A stretch of 64,000 nucleotides of DNA. Origin: Deinandra increscens subsp. villosa. Taxonomy: Eukaryota > Streptophyta > Magnoliopsida > Asterales > Asteraceae. Numbering within the stretch: position 1 is the stretch's first letter; each line of letters begins with the position of its first letter. This document shows, in pieces, positions 34,935 to 45,905 of the stretch. The position numbers and the translations under genes are program-made. The stretch covers positions 89,354,182-89,418,181 of the forward strand of contig JBCNJP010000017.1 in NCBI GenBank assembly GCA_039602395.1. The letters are read 5' to 3'. The notes under the pieces are model-generated. The model worked only from the letters and a program-made list of their open reading frames with translations. It was not told the DNA's origin and did no database searches.

Positions 34935-35398
34935 GTGTTACTTCCAAGTATTTATCAAATATCTCCTTAAGCAACAAACAAACATACGTTTTATATAAAC
35001 ACAAAAAAATTACGAGAAATGATTCTGCATTTTGAGTATTTAAATGATTTACGCCTGAAAGAAAAAATTCTACTTACAGAATTAAAAAAACTTTGTGAAA
35101 AAATCGTTGTCCGTGACGAAAGTCTAGGAACAACTGTTAATTTAGTATAGGAAACAGTAAGGTTACAAACTGAATCTATTCCCTCGCAAACGGCAAAGGG
35201 TAAAGCAAAATCAAATCCGTTGAATCCTGTTGCTTTGGAAAAAAGCAAAGATAAGATACATTAAGAATCACAATCTTCATCTAGCCCGGAAGCAAATGGC
35301 TTTGGTAAAGGCATATCAAATCTGTTGATAGCTGACAGTTTGCTAAAAACTGAAAAGGTCTATCTCAGACCAAGTTATTCTCAAATTATGCAAGGCCA

Positions 35399-35620
35399 AT
35401 GATATCTGGTAATTCTAGATTTTATGTTATCTTCAACGGAGAGCACAAAGGCATCTATGAAGATTGGTCTATAGTCTCAAGATATGTTTCAGGAAATTCT
35501 TTTCCATTTAAAAAGTTCAGATCTTTATTACAAGCCCAACAAGAAGCTACTCGATATTCAGCAGAATTAGGAAAGAAAGAAATACCTTTAAAGGTGCAGA
35601 ACCAGAGCTGGTTTCTCTAG
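35399..35620 (+). CDS. Viroplasmin-like domain, array copy 4, open frame
   Basis: 73 codons, the only copy whose viroplasmin frame is uninterrupted: it has TTT where the others have the T-TAA change (AGATCTTTATTAC). The domain core (YVIFNG, GIYEDW, FKKFRS) sits at residues 9-42 and is followed by a basic/Gln-rich tail. By family knowledge this fold binds RNA/DNA hybrids or forms inclusion bodies. The frame ends soon after the domain, so it is a fragment even though it is open. It could be an endogenous pararetrovirus relic or an RNase H1-derived piece; I cannot decide from one domain. Confidence 0.62.
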   Translation: MISGNSRFYVIFNGEHKGIYEDWSIVSRYVSGNSFPFKKFRSLLQAQQEATRYSAELGKKEIPLKVQNQSWFL

Positions 35621-35868
35621 CATTTTAATGTTGGATTAACTAAGTTCATCTATCCTTCTCCAATCTACTAGAAATCAGTCTTTTCTCAGAAGGAATAAAG
35701 AAAGACATCAAAAACTTTCGCAAAAAGATTGTTGCAACAAGAGATGCAGACATTTTTATTAAGTGTAACTCTACACTCCCTGACTGGTATCTAGGTAGCT
35801 TTTTTTTAGGCTACCATCATCTAGAAATTGGTATTGCAAAAGCAAGAATTGTCAACCCTTCTAAAAGC

Positions 35869-36054
35869 ATGGAAGAAAATCATGAAGACCCAGAAAATTG
35901 GGTAGAATTTAGAGTTAGAGGATTCCTAAAAATCCTTGAAAATCTACAAAAATCAAAGTGGGAAGCTTTAATAAAGTTAATTATTGTAGTGATCATTGTA
36001 TTATTACTAGCTATAGTGGTATTCCACTACCCAAAAGCGAAAAGGAATCTTTAG
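35869..36054 (+). pseudogene. Membrane-segment ORF, array copy 4
   Basis: As copies 1 and 3, with one Glu-to-Ala change near the end. Confidence 0.5.
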
Positions 36055-36124
36055 AAAAGATGGAGCAAAACATTATCTTTAATAAAGTAAATGCAGGTGT
36101 GGCCACAAATAAAAGGCTCTGCAA

Positions 36125-36334
36125 ATGATTCAAAGAATCGAAGAAAAACATAATTGTGACTATTGCAATAACAATGATTCAGAAAGTGGACCCTCCACTA
36201 AAGAAGTTGTTTTCTCAGATAAAGACAATCGAGAGCTAGACCCCTTTATGGGTTCACTGATTGAAGAAATACGTAAGCACTTACGGAATAAAAGAAAAAG
36301 TTATCCAAGCTTTTATTTTCCTTCGCTTATATAA
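36125..36334 (+). pseudogene. 69-codon ORF, array copy 4
   Basis: As at 31951 and 34725 with a few changes; ends just before the gap. Confidence 0.4.
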
Positions 36335-36349
36335 GTGTTACTTCCAAGT

Positions 36350-36849
36350 NNNNNNNNNNNNNNNNNNNNNNNNNNNNNNNNNNNNNNNNNNNNNNNNNNN
36401 NNNNNNNNNNNNNNNNNNNNNNNNNNNNNNNNNNNNNNNNNNNNNNNNNNNNNNNNNNNNNNNNNNNNNNNNNNNNNNNNNNNNNNNNNNNNNNNNNNNN
36501 NNNNNNNNNNNNNNNNNNNNNNNNNNNNNNNNNNNNNNNNNNNNNNNNNNNNNNNNNNNNNNNNNNNNNNNNNNNNNNNNNNNNNNNNNNNNNNNNNNNN
36601 NNNNNNNNNNNNNNNNNNNNNNNNNNNNNNNNNNNNNNNNNNNNNNNNNNNNNNNNNNNNNNNNNNNNNNNNNNNNNNNNNNNNNNNNNNNNNNNNNNNN
36701 NNNNNNNNNNNNNNNNNNNNNNNNNNNNNNNNNNNNNNNNNNNNNNNNNNNNNNNNNNNNNNNNNNNNNNNNNNNNNNNNNNNNNNNNNNNNNNNNNNNN
36801 NNNNNNNNNNNNNNNNNNNNNNNNNNNNNNNNNNNNNNNNNNNNNNNNN
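36350..36849. other. Assembly gap (500 N)
   Basis: 500 N placed inside the tandem array, as expected where an assembler cannot count repeat copies. It hides the end of the array, any remainder of Tat-3 and one side of the next fold-back element. Confidence 0.99.
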
Positions 36850-37989
36850 CCGATTTTACATCCTTCTTCATAACTTCAGGGTCTGTGTTAGCACAAACAT
36901 GTGACACTTGTGGTTAAAAAAACAAATTACAATAATGCATATGGAACTGGAGATTATTACACACGTGCAGTAATAATGCACATGGAACCGAAGATTATTG
37001 CACATGTGCAATTATGTTAACAATAGTGTTAATTATGTTAATTAAGTTAAAATACACATGTGTATTATAGTTTTGATCACATTTTATGATTAATACACAT
37101 GTGCAATCATCTTAACATCACCATTTATATTTTATCAGCTGAGTAAAAAATGCATATTATTACATATGTGCAATCATCTTAACATCACACCATTTTTTTG
37201 TTTCAGTTAAGTAAAAGTACATATTATTTGCACATGTGTAATCATCTTAACATCACTAAACATAATAACACTCAAATATAGATATATGTATATAGATATC
37301 TTATGATTTTAAATGACCATGGGCTTCACAGTGGTAATATTAAAGCAAATTGTGGATAAATTTTGAAATCCAATACTTCAATGTTCATATATAAAATAAG
37401 AAAATGCCAAACCCTAACATACAGTAGATGTGGATGTTTATTTTTTAAGATTCCTAAATCCAATATTATGTTCGATTTTGATTTCATTTTTTATTGTAGT
37501 AGTGATCAAGTGATTCAATTTTAACATAGTGCACACTTACCTTGTGAACGATTGTATAGAGAAGACGAAATCTACGGCAACTGGATTCATATGGACATTG
37601 TAAACCCCTAATTTTTTACATTAGAAGTAAGAATCTGACCTAGATAAACATTGCGCTTCGTGTGATAAATGTATAAGCACCGGAGGAAGCCGAAGATGGA
37701 GTAAAGAAGGGTGGCAGCAATGTAGATGCGCAATTTGGAGGATTCCGACGGCGGCGGCGGATGCGGTGGTGGATTCCAACGGCGACGGATGTAGCGTGAC
37801 AAATTGGAAGTGGAAAGATTTTGGAAGATGGGTGGGTTTTGTGCTTGCAGTGGTTTAATAAAACATATGCCAATTATGCCCCTCCGTTATTTTTTTTACA
37901 CAAATTGATTAATTTACAGTTTCAGCCCCTCCTTTAAAAAAATCTAGTTGTTTTCGTGTTTTCGCAATAAAGCTTGTTTTCGCATGATC

Positions 37990-37997
<8 letters not shown>
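36850..37997. mobile_element. Fold-back element, family B, left side in gap
   Basis: Several CACATGTGCA-type palindromes lie at 36960-37250. The right end reads GTTTTCGTGTTTTCGCAATAA...ATGATCCCTACCCTATATA and abuts a (TA)n array. The same end and palindromes occur in 45906-46674. The left terminus is not visible, and part of 37260-37900 may be unrelated flank. Confidence 0.55.

Positions 37998-38055
<58 letters not shown>
37998..38055. repeat. (TA)n array
   Basis: Dinucleotide run separating two fold-back elements. Similar runs lie at 38235-38320, 41279-41344, 41526-41565, 42074-42105, 45868-45905, 46675-46731, 47421-47467 and 59654-59712. Confidence 0.95.
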
Positions 38056-38057
<2 letters not shown>

Positions 38058-38234
38058 AGAGGATCATTTGAGAACCAATTGGGTTTGAGAACTAAAAAGA
38101 ACCATTTTAAGCCACTAGTTTATATATATGGAAAAACCCCCCATGAATTATAGTGGTCGCCACCTGAAATTAGTGGTTGAGATTTAGTTCTTAAAAGTTC
38201 TCAAAACAAAAAGTTCTCATTTGAACCTAACCCT
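38056..38234 (-). mobile_element. Fold-back element, family A, copy 1
   Basis: Ends GGAGAGGATCATTTGAGAACC and, inverted, AGGGTTAGGTTCAAATGAGAA; both ends lie in (TA)n. Copies 2 and 3 are at 41345-41525 and 59484-59653 in the opposite orientation. Confidence 0.75.
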
Positions 38235-38240
38235 ATATAT

Positions 38241-38280
38241 ATATATTAGTTTAAGTTTAAAAGTATAAATATATATATTC

Positions 38281-38325
<45 letters not shown>

Positions 38326-39591
38326 GTTTTTAAATATATAAATATATAAGTATATTTGTAAAATACATATATTTATATAAAACATTAATGGTGTTTGTAA
38401 AAGAATGATAAAATTATATACATGATCATATAACACCATATACTAATGTTTGATTATATAAATATATTGGTTTTTAACGACTATTTGTATTTATCAAATT
38501 TTTGAATAATATCAAACGCGCTCGAAAAATGATAAAAATTTAAGGTTTTAATCTTGATATTATATAAAGATATCCCCTAAAGTTTGAAATCCCAACTCAT
38601 AACCGTTTGTTAAATTAGGGCATTATAACGTCGTATAATACCGTTTTTACTCAGAAAAAAATGTTCTCAAATCATGAAATTGACTTAGGGGTTTCTTAAG
38701 TTATGTTATTTTGTAGTCCTATACCAAAAATCAGAAGCTAATTCATTACAGATTGGTCTAATTAAGCCAAATATACTCAAGAACCCTAGATTTTATGCAT
38801 TTCTAGAACATAAATCAAACAAGTATATGAACTGAAATTGATAGAGGGCTTTTGTTCTACGTACCAGATAATTTAAAACTGGAGAAAATGAGCTTCCAAC
38901 AGCTCCTGGATTGCACGAATTTGAGCGATGAAATTTCGGAGCAAAAAGAGGGTTTTTGAGTGATTGATCTATGAAATTAACGACTGATTTTGAGCAATGG
39001 GAGTTGGTATATATGCTATCAGGGGCACAAACTAGTGATGACACGTTGTTGGGTGACTAATCCACCGAATTGACACGTTTTGGAGTGAAAAACGAGGCTG
39101 CAACACGAAGACAACCTAGAAACACGTCTGTATGTTTTGGGGCGTACCGCCCAGAAGTTAGACATTTGGGGCGTACCGCCCCAAAGTGATTTTGGCAGAT
39201 TTACACTTTTAGTCCCTGAAGTTTCGTTTTATGCAGTTTTGGTCTCTGAACTTTGAAAAATTGACACATTTAACCCCAAAAATTATAAAAATTACTTTTA
39301 TATAATTTCTAACTTTGGGATATGAAATATCATATTTTTATAATTTTCTAGACTTCTGGTTAACATTGAATTTCGCGTGAAAGATCGGATTTTCTTTATT
39401 TCGCATTTTAACCTCAAACTTTTCGTGAAACCTTACATTTATTTACTCGTGTGTATAATTGTTATTCCCCACAAGCACTATGTATGTTTGATTTGCTCAA
39501 GTTTTCTGGTTTATTGGAAATAAAAATAATTAAAATAAAATTCCGGAATCGGGTCGGATTTAAATGAATATGGATTGACCAAGTTGTCACA
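38241..39591 (-). repeat. Element Y 3' LTR (minus strand)
   Basis: It matches 59700-60989 closely over more than 1.2 kb. The minus-strand start TGTGACAACTTGG is at 39591, directly preceded by the polypurine tract AAAGTAGAGGAGAC (complement of 39592-39605). The lower end is obscured by (TA)n, fold-back elements and the gap. A short repeated motif TTGGGGCGTACCGCCC occurs twice near 39135-39183. Confidence 0.85.
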
Positions 39592-41274
39592 GTCTCCTCT
39601 ACTTTAGGAAATTTCGTCCCGAAATTTAGTAGAGAAATCTGATAAGGAAATATAGAAGATTCTATCGAAAATAGAGGTGTACTTTCGATTAATGAATCTA
39701 TTATATTACGAAGCTTGATTCATACATGAAAGATTTACCAGAAGTAGGAATATATTTCAACTAGAGTCAAGTTTAGATAATGATATAGATTTTGACATGG
39801 AATTACTAGGGTCAACTTTTGATAGTTTGATATAACTGGTTTTGAGATTACATACGTGGAATGAGTATCAAGAATCGAGTTTCAGGATATTGATTTGGAT
39901 TTACAAGATTTTCCGATCTATATCAGAAACATTAATTATTGTCTCCCCTATTTTAGGAAGTTTCCTAAATAGGAAGAGATATAATGAAATATGAGGGGAA
40001 TTATGCAACATGTATTCTTTTGAATATAGAAATGATAACTTGAAAATCAATGAAATAGTCTTTATACAAGGTTTCGAATTTTCCTTAATAAGAGGATGTG
40101 TACGTTTCAGGGGGTTTCCAGATGTGTCGCGACTCACACCTAGTCCTTCTGTCACGTGGCACAAAGTCTATAAAAATCCAGAACAATTCCTTGTCAAAAC
40201 TCATGATCTTATGTCTATGACCAAAACAACTGTATGGTGTAGCTAGCATCACACACAATTGATGGCTATAGTACGAATAAGTCTTAGCTTTGCAAGAATA
40301 ATGATGATTGGAGTAAAACACAAACGATGAATGATTAATACGCATAGTTATGAAATTACGAAGGTGATAAAGGATTATAGGGTTTGGGTAATCAAAAACC
40401 AAGTGTCTTGGGGTTTTTTTTTCAAACCTAAAACAAACCAACACCAAACTGATATCGAATACCATGATCTGGTTGGATTACCACGTATCAGCCATATAGA
40501 TCGAGCAATATAAATTTGAATACCATGACTTAACATGGATCAAACCACAAGCTTCGAGTATAGGAGCTAATAACATGAAATTGAGTAATAAGATTGAAGT
40601 TCCTAAGTCGACAACTGAATTAACTAGTGTCGTATATAGGAAATAATTCATAGAAAATAAGTTTTGCATAGGACATGAATCTCATTCATGAATCAATTAT
40701 TGACTTAACAATAGTTGAGTTTATGAAACGAGAGTTGAATGTATGAGGGGAAACAATGTAAATGAAATTTATGATTTGATTATTGAATCACCAAATGTCA
40801 AATTCATGAATTTATTAGCAAGCATTCCCAGAGTAGATTTGAAAATACGTTTAGAGCAATCTCAAATATCGCTTATAAAAGAGAAGATCGTGATTTACTC
40901 ATAACCAATGTTGCAGAAATCGCGATTAATTGGTGATTAACCAGCAATTAATCGCTTGACGGTCCCCCACCGTCTACGATTAATGGTTTAACGGTCACTT
41001 GGTCAACGACGGTCAACATCGGTCCTTAGCGGTCCTTGGCGGTCTTGACGGTTAGCCAATGTTTTTAATTAAAAAAATAAAAACTTACAAATTGTAGTTT
41101 TTGACTTTAATATTGTAGTTTTTGACTTAAATGTGTTTGTTTTTTAGGATTATTAGACGTATTCGACTTTATTATTGTAGCTTTTGACTTAAACATTTAT
41201 ATAAGCACTAGTTTATTTTCTTTTAAGGTTATTTACTTATTAACTATAGTAGGATATTGGCATGTTGGAATATG

Positions 41275-41344
<70 letters not shown>

Positions 41345-41348
<4 letters not shown>

Positions 41349-41522
41349 TAGGTTCAAATGAGAACTTTTTATTTTGAGAACTTTTGAGAACTAAATCTCA
41401 ACCACAAATTTCAGGGGGGGGGACCACTACAATTCATGGGAGGGGGGATACATGTAATAAACATGTGGCTCAAATTAGTTCTTTTTAGTTCTCAAACCAA
41501 ATTAGTTCTCAAATGATCCTCT

Positions 41523-41525
<3 letters not shown>
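41345..41525 (+). mobile_element. Fold-back element, family A, copy 2
   Basis: Starts GGGTTAGGTTCAAATGAGAA and ends TTCTCAAATGATCCTCTCCC, between (TA)n arrays. Confidence 0.78.
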
Positions 41526-41565
<40 letters not shown>

Positions 41566-41568
<3 letters not shown>

Positions 41569-41943
41569 GAAGGATATAATGAAAACCTCTCCGAGTTTGG
41601 AAAACCGTGAAAACCAAGCTAAAAAATTCGATTTTTGTTCCGATTTTTTTATGGTGATTCTCTAAGTTAAAAAGACCCCCCCCCCCCTTTATCCAAAAAA
41701 ACTAAAAAAAACGCCTAGTAAAATTTTTTTAAAAAAATATTTTATAACCGAGGTTACAAATGTAACCTCGGTTATAAATTTTTTTTTTAAAATTTGACTA
41801 GGCGTTTTTTTTATTTTTTTGCATAAAGGGGGTTTTTTTTAACTTAGAGAATCACCATAAAAAAATCGGAACAAAAATTTAATTTTTTAGCTTGGTTTTC
41901 ATGGTTTTCCAAACTCGGAGAGGTTTTCATTTTATCTTTCCTC
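41566..41943. mobile_element. Fold-back element, family D
   Basis: Near-complete inverted repeat: GGGGAAGGATATAATGAAAA at one end and its imperfect complement at the other. The centre is a palindrome (TAACCGAGGTTAC / GTAACCTCGGTTA near 41744-41775). C-rich and G-rich runs mirror each other. It is flanked by (TA)n. Confidence 0.78.
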
Positions 41944-41957
41944 TATATATATATATA

Positions 41958-42072
41958 GAGTGATAAAAAGTAAAATTCAAATCAAAGTTGGACAACGAAA
42001 AAATATTATATAGGTATTTTACTAAAATACCCAGGTTTTCTAATATTTAGGAGGTTTTTCAATGATCATCTA

Positions 42073-42073
<1 letters not shown>
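41958..42073. mobile_element. Small fold-back-like element, family E
   Basis: About 115 bp between (TA)n arrays, ending ATGATCATCTACCTATA, similar to the ATGATCC..CCCTATA ends of the other families. Internal GGTATTTTACTAAAATACC palindrome. Weakest of the set. Confidence 0.5.
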
Positions 42074-42109
<36 letters not shown>

Positions 42110-43156
42110 AATAATTTAGGGTCTCCGATTAATCGCTGATTAATCACGATTAATCAGATTAATCGTTTAACACCAGTCGACCGTCGAGCTACCGCCAAGC
42201 GATTTCTGCAACTTTGCTCATAACCATAGTTTTGTAAATAATTCTTGATATATTCGCGAATAAATGTATCATTTAGGATGAGTAGATTTAGGAATATTGT
42301 TTAAATTGAGAAGATTAAAAATCTAGAATACAAAGCATCTTTGTAGAAATAAGTGATTTGCGAAAATTTAAAATATGAGATTGACTGAATTCAAGTATGG
42401 ATTGATAGTTCGTAGATTTTTGTGATGGTGAGACGATAAGGTGACTTGCAATGAAAGTAATGCCAGGTATAAGGTCAATACGAAAGTCGCCTTGGTGAAC
42501 GGGAGGAAGATCCAATATGTCTTCAGAAACTTTTTAGGGAAGTTTCGTATGACCGAGGATATAATTTGCTCCCATTTCTTTTATTACGATCTTCCATAAT
42601 ATAGACCAAAGATGCAACGTACTTCTTGCGCAAATATTCGTGGGTTATGAGCTAAACTCACTGACTAGATTATCGTCATAAATTACCAAAATTCGTATCT
42701 TCTAGATGAGGTAGTAGGTGGTTCATTTAAAACGCACAACTTAGGCAATGTAGTAAAGGATCTTGATGGTTAAGTGTGAATAAGGATGTTTAGATATGCT
42801 GGTAATAAGTAATACCAAGTCATAATGATTAATGAATTAAGTCAGGAGATACTCATGACTTAGAGATTTTTAAAATTGTGAATGAAAACCTTTGAAATTA
42901 ATATGTATGTAAGATTGTTTTCTTGAGAGGTCGTAAAGTCATATACTTGTACACATGTAATCCCGTAACCATGTGAACTTGTAAATTCCATAAATTTCCA
43001 GACAAGTGAACTTTCTGACATACATATTAAGGCTCGAAATAGATAATCTGAAGATTTTATTAAAACGGATAGTGAAATACATCATCAGTACGAAAGTAAA
43101 CATTACAAAGATCTTCAGCTTGTCTGAGTGATTTCTGGATATCATTATGAAGTCCT

Positions 43157-43831
43157 TCAGATAATATCCATATTGGAAGTTCCAGACGAGGCTCCAAGGT
43201 TAGCATCTTTATTTGAGGAAATTTTGTTGGCGATGATTTGTGGACATGTGTTACGAAGATGACTAGGGTCTCCACACTGATAGCAATAACGCACAGGAAT
43301 CTTTGCGGTTTTAGATGCAGCAGTGAATTGAGCAAGCACCTGTGTCATGGCTTGAACCATTTGGGGTTGAAGTGATTGACGACATGTGTTCATGAGGTGA
43401 CCATAACGACCACATGTGAGACATTGCCGACAAACTGAATTAGCAGAGTGGTGATACTTGCACGTGTTGCACTCAGGATGAGCCCCGTGGTAGGGTTTCT
43501 TTGATGGTGGTGCAACAGGGCTAATTGGAGTAGTAGGGGTAATAGAAATTGTAGTAAGATGTTTTGCCTTCCGCTTCTTCTTATTTATCTTTTTGGTGGA
43601 GACTTTGAGATTGTTAAAACACCGAGGTAGATCATTAGGCCTTTTAAAGTCGTTGTGTGTTTCAAGGTCGCATGACTTGTCGTGTTTGGAGCAATCGATG
43701 TTTGTGACAGGTCCATTCTTGATAGGGTTAGCATCAAGGGCTTTTCGAACTAGATCAGTGATAGCAGTTGCTGTTTGTTGAGCAATGTGTTGGGCTACAT
43801 CATGATTTTGATGATGATTGTCGTGATCCAT
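43157..43831 (-). CDS. gag: Element Y gag-like ORF with CCHC knuckles, capsid missing
   Basis: 224 codons from the ATG at 43831. After a His/Asn-rich N terminus (DHDNHHQNHD) come a Lys-rich stretch (KKINKKKRK), a Pro/Thr linker, then Cys/His clusters. Two are standard CX2CX4HX4C knuckles (CLTCGRYGHLMNTC and CYQCGDPSHLRNTC); a third, upstream, is imperfect (CNTCKYHHSANSVC). Such knuckles bind the element's RNA in the Gag nucleocapsid. The large capsid domain expected before the knuckles in chromovirus Gag is absent, so this is an internally deleted Gag, although the frame is open. It lies 0.85 kb downstream of the primer binding site, as gag should. Confidence 0.7.
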   Translation of the reverse strand: MDHDNHHQNHDVAQHIAQQTATAITDLVRKALDANPIKNGPVTNIDCSKHDKSCDLETHNDFKRPNDLPRCFNNLKVSTKKINKKKRKAKHLTTISITPTTPISPVAPPSKKPYHGAHPECNTCKYHHSANSVCRQCLTCGRYGHLMNTCRQSLQPQMVQAMTQVLAQFTAASKTAKIPVRYCYQCGDPSHLRNTCPQIIANKISSNKDANLGASSGTSNMDII

Positions 43832-44682
43832 TCTAGAGCAAAAGAAATTATTCACGAGGTAAGGAGTATAGCAAAAGTGATAGTCAAGGTGATGAAACTT
43901 TACGTGTTTAGAATTGTGATATGATGAGTATTGAGTCTATAGTTGGAGCATAAGAGGAAGCTTTCAAAATTATCAATTTTGATAAAGGCTGTATTGGAGG
44001 TAATAAATATAAAAATATAATTTGACAAGAGATGTGGTAGATCACAAGAGATCCCGCCGAGTTAAACATGTGAGGAGGTATTGTGAAACAACGTGTTGGT
44101 GAAATATGTGAGATTATTTAAAAAAATATATATGAATTTGATAAATCACGAGATAACAAAATCAAATCATGTTGTCTTTGTTTGAAACATAATGGAATGG
44201 CTTTCATTTCCCGATTGGGAAACTACAACCTTGACTTATCAGGGTTAATATAATTCTTAGCAACGTTTACCATGGCATGCTTTGGCCTAATATGTTTTAA
44301 TACTTTCACCAAGGATTCTAGCCAGTAAAACAAAATGTCAAGCCGGGACAGAATACTTAGCTATATGTATTTCCACCCTTCCAGTTACTACATGTCTGTT
44401 GCTAAGAATCTTAACACCGACGAGAAAATAAAATCAAGATAAATATTTTAAATACCAAATCCTAAATTGGCACATACTGCACCGTCTATTAGGAAAGGCT
44501 AGGAAGCCTTGAATAAGTGAGTGTCAAGTGTTAAGATGAGAACGAGATTTAAGCAGGCAAGCTTAAGTAGCATATAAGGACATAATCTAATAACAGGTAG
44601 TCTAACATGAGCGAATCATGTGGGACACCTAAGGTATAGTCTAGGTTATCTAGTTCTAATAACCTAGATCCCTATAGCCAAG

Positions 44683-44694
44683 GCTCTGATACCA
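44683..44694 (-). promoter_or_regulatory. Element Y primer binding site (initiator tRNA-Met type)
   Basis: The minus strand reads TGGTATCAGAGC, the standard plant tRNA-Met primer site, three bases after the LTR end. Confidence 0.92.
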
Positions 44695-44697
44695 ATC

Positions 44698-45864
44698 TGT
44701 CACACCCCAACCGACGGCGGAATATGTCAGGGCAAGACGACTGTCCAGATGAACATGACAACTAGTAATAGTTACCAAATACTTAAACATGCCATTTTCA
44801 TATATAAACAAATATTCGTACAATAATTTAAATATAAACATCAAGCATTGATTTAGTGTCTTTATCTAGGTCCGCAATCCTATCGTGATCAGTCAAATAA
44901 TCCAAGTAGTCATCCTGCAACATGTATAAAATAGAGAGTGTCAACTACAAAAGTAGTTGGTGAGTAATCATAGAGTTATGTATATGAAAAGTAAATGATT
45001 TATGCCATTAAGTATTTATTCATATGATATATTATAAAAGACTACACTAAAGAATAAAGACTATCCAAAAGAATAAAGACATACCTCATTCATGATTTAA
45101 GATTTATGATTCCCACACTTTAGATATTAGACATAGATACACATAATAAAGAACACACATAATATCATAGAATCGCAGTGATTTCGAATAAGAAATAAAG
45201 ATTTAGGATTTAGATATATGATATACATGTTGCACCCCAAAATGAGAAAGTGGTTATTAATACTCACTACTCTAGTCATCCTTTGATTGAAGGAATCACC
45301 CTTCTAATAATAACAAGAGTTTATATCGCATAATATCCCACAGTAATAAAAGGCGGTATGAGTACTCACTACTCAAATTATCATTCGAAGAAATCACCCT
45401 TCTAATGACAACAAGAGCTGATTATCGTATCACATTCACATCCCATAGTAATAAAAGAGGAGCTATGAGTACTCACTGATGAGTAGAACTGGTAACGAGA
45501 GATAGCACCGAAAGTGAAATGTGACAGGCCTTGAGATTATCCTAATAAAATGAGTAGGCTATTTGAATACAAGGAATCCAAATGACTAATGTTCTGAGTT
45601 CATGGGGTTCTTGAATAGCGTTCTTGTTTATTTAACAAAAATGTGATTAGTGATAATAAGAAGACGCGCTTTCCTATAAGCAAACGCTCACTCCGGGAAT
45701 CCCCAGGTAAGTGCGCCAGGTCCCAGTTGGGATTTATGCGACACCCTTACCTATGCCAGAAAACCCAGTGTACATGCATTCAACCTTCCGGTCCGCACGA
45801 GTTCTAAATAGTTTTTGATAAATTAATAGTTTATAACTGGATGTATATCTTTATGATCTTTATT

Positions 45865-45867
<3 letters not shown>
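44698..45867 (-). repeat. Element Y 5' LTR, inner part
   Basis: Its minus-strand end GGGGTGTGACA abuts the primer binding site. The LTR is interrupted from about 45868 by (TA)n, fold-back elements and an 11.9 kb LTR element, and resumes at 59395. A GAGTACTCACT(A/G)-type block recurs near 45260, 45358 and 45466, a short internal repeat. Confidence 0.85.

Positions 45868-45905
<38 letters not shown>

Larger units (their letters stand above)
30958..36349 (+). repeat. Head-to-tail array of a 1.37-1.40 kb viroplasmin-bearing unit
   Basis: Taking CTGTTAATT(C/T)AG as the reference point, units start at about 30958, 32357, 33731 and 35131, giving spacings of 1399, 1374 and 1400 bp; the fourth runs into the gap. 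Copies are nearly identical. Unit 2 is shorter because of a loss of about 25 bp near 33270 and a one-base loss near 33354. Each unit holds, in order, a Lys-rich frame, a viroplasmin-like ORF, a membrane-segment ORF and a further 69-codon ORF. True copy number is unknown because of the gap. Confidence 0.93.
40906..42216. mobile_element. hAT-type MITE in element Y, itself invaded
   Basis: Ends CAATGTTGCAGAAATCGC and GCGATTTCTGCAACTTTG are inverted repeats, flanked by the 8-bp duplication CTCATAAC (40898-40905 and 42217-42224). Subterminal GATTAATC motifs and GACGGTC repeats occur. The (TA)n arrays with three fold-back elements lie inside and account for much of its length. No transposase. Confidence 0.9.
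39592..44697 (-). mobile_element. Element Y internal region: gag-only chromovirus-like derivative
   Basis: Reading the minus strand: primer binding site (44694-44683), leader, gag-like ORF (43831-43157), then about 2.2 kb of degraded sequence plus a MITE, and the polypurine tract at 39605-39592. A second, diverged polypurine-like block is near 39943-39957. No RT, RNase H or integrase motif is present, so movement would need proteins from another element. Confidence 0.8.

Noticed and set aside
38793..39044. 83-codon minus-strand frame repeated at 60190-60441
   Set aside because: It is conserved only because both lie in the two LTRs of element Y; no domain, and LTRs rarely code.
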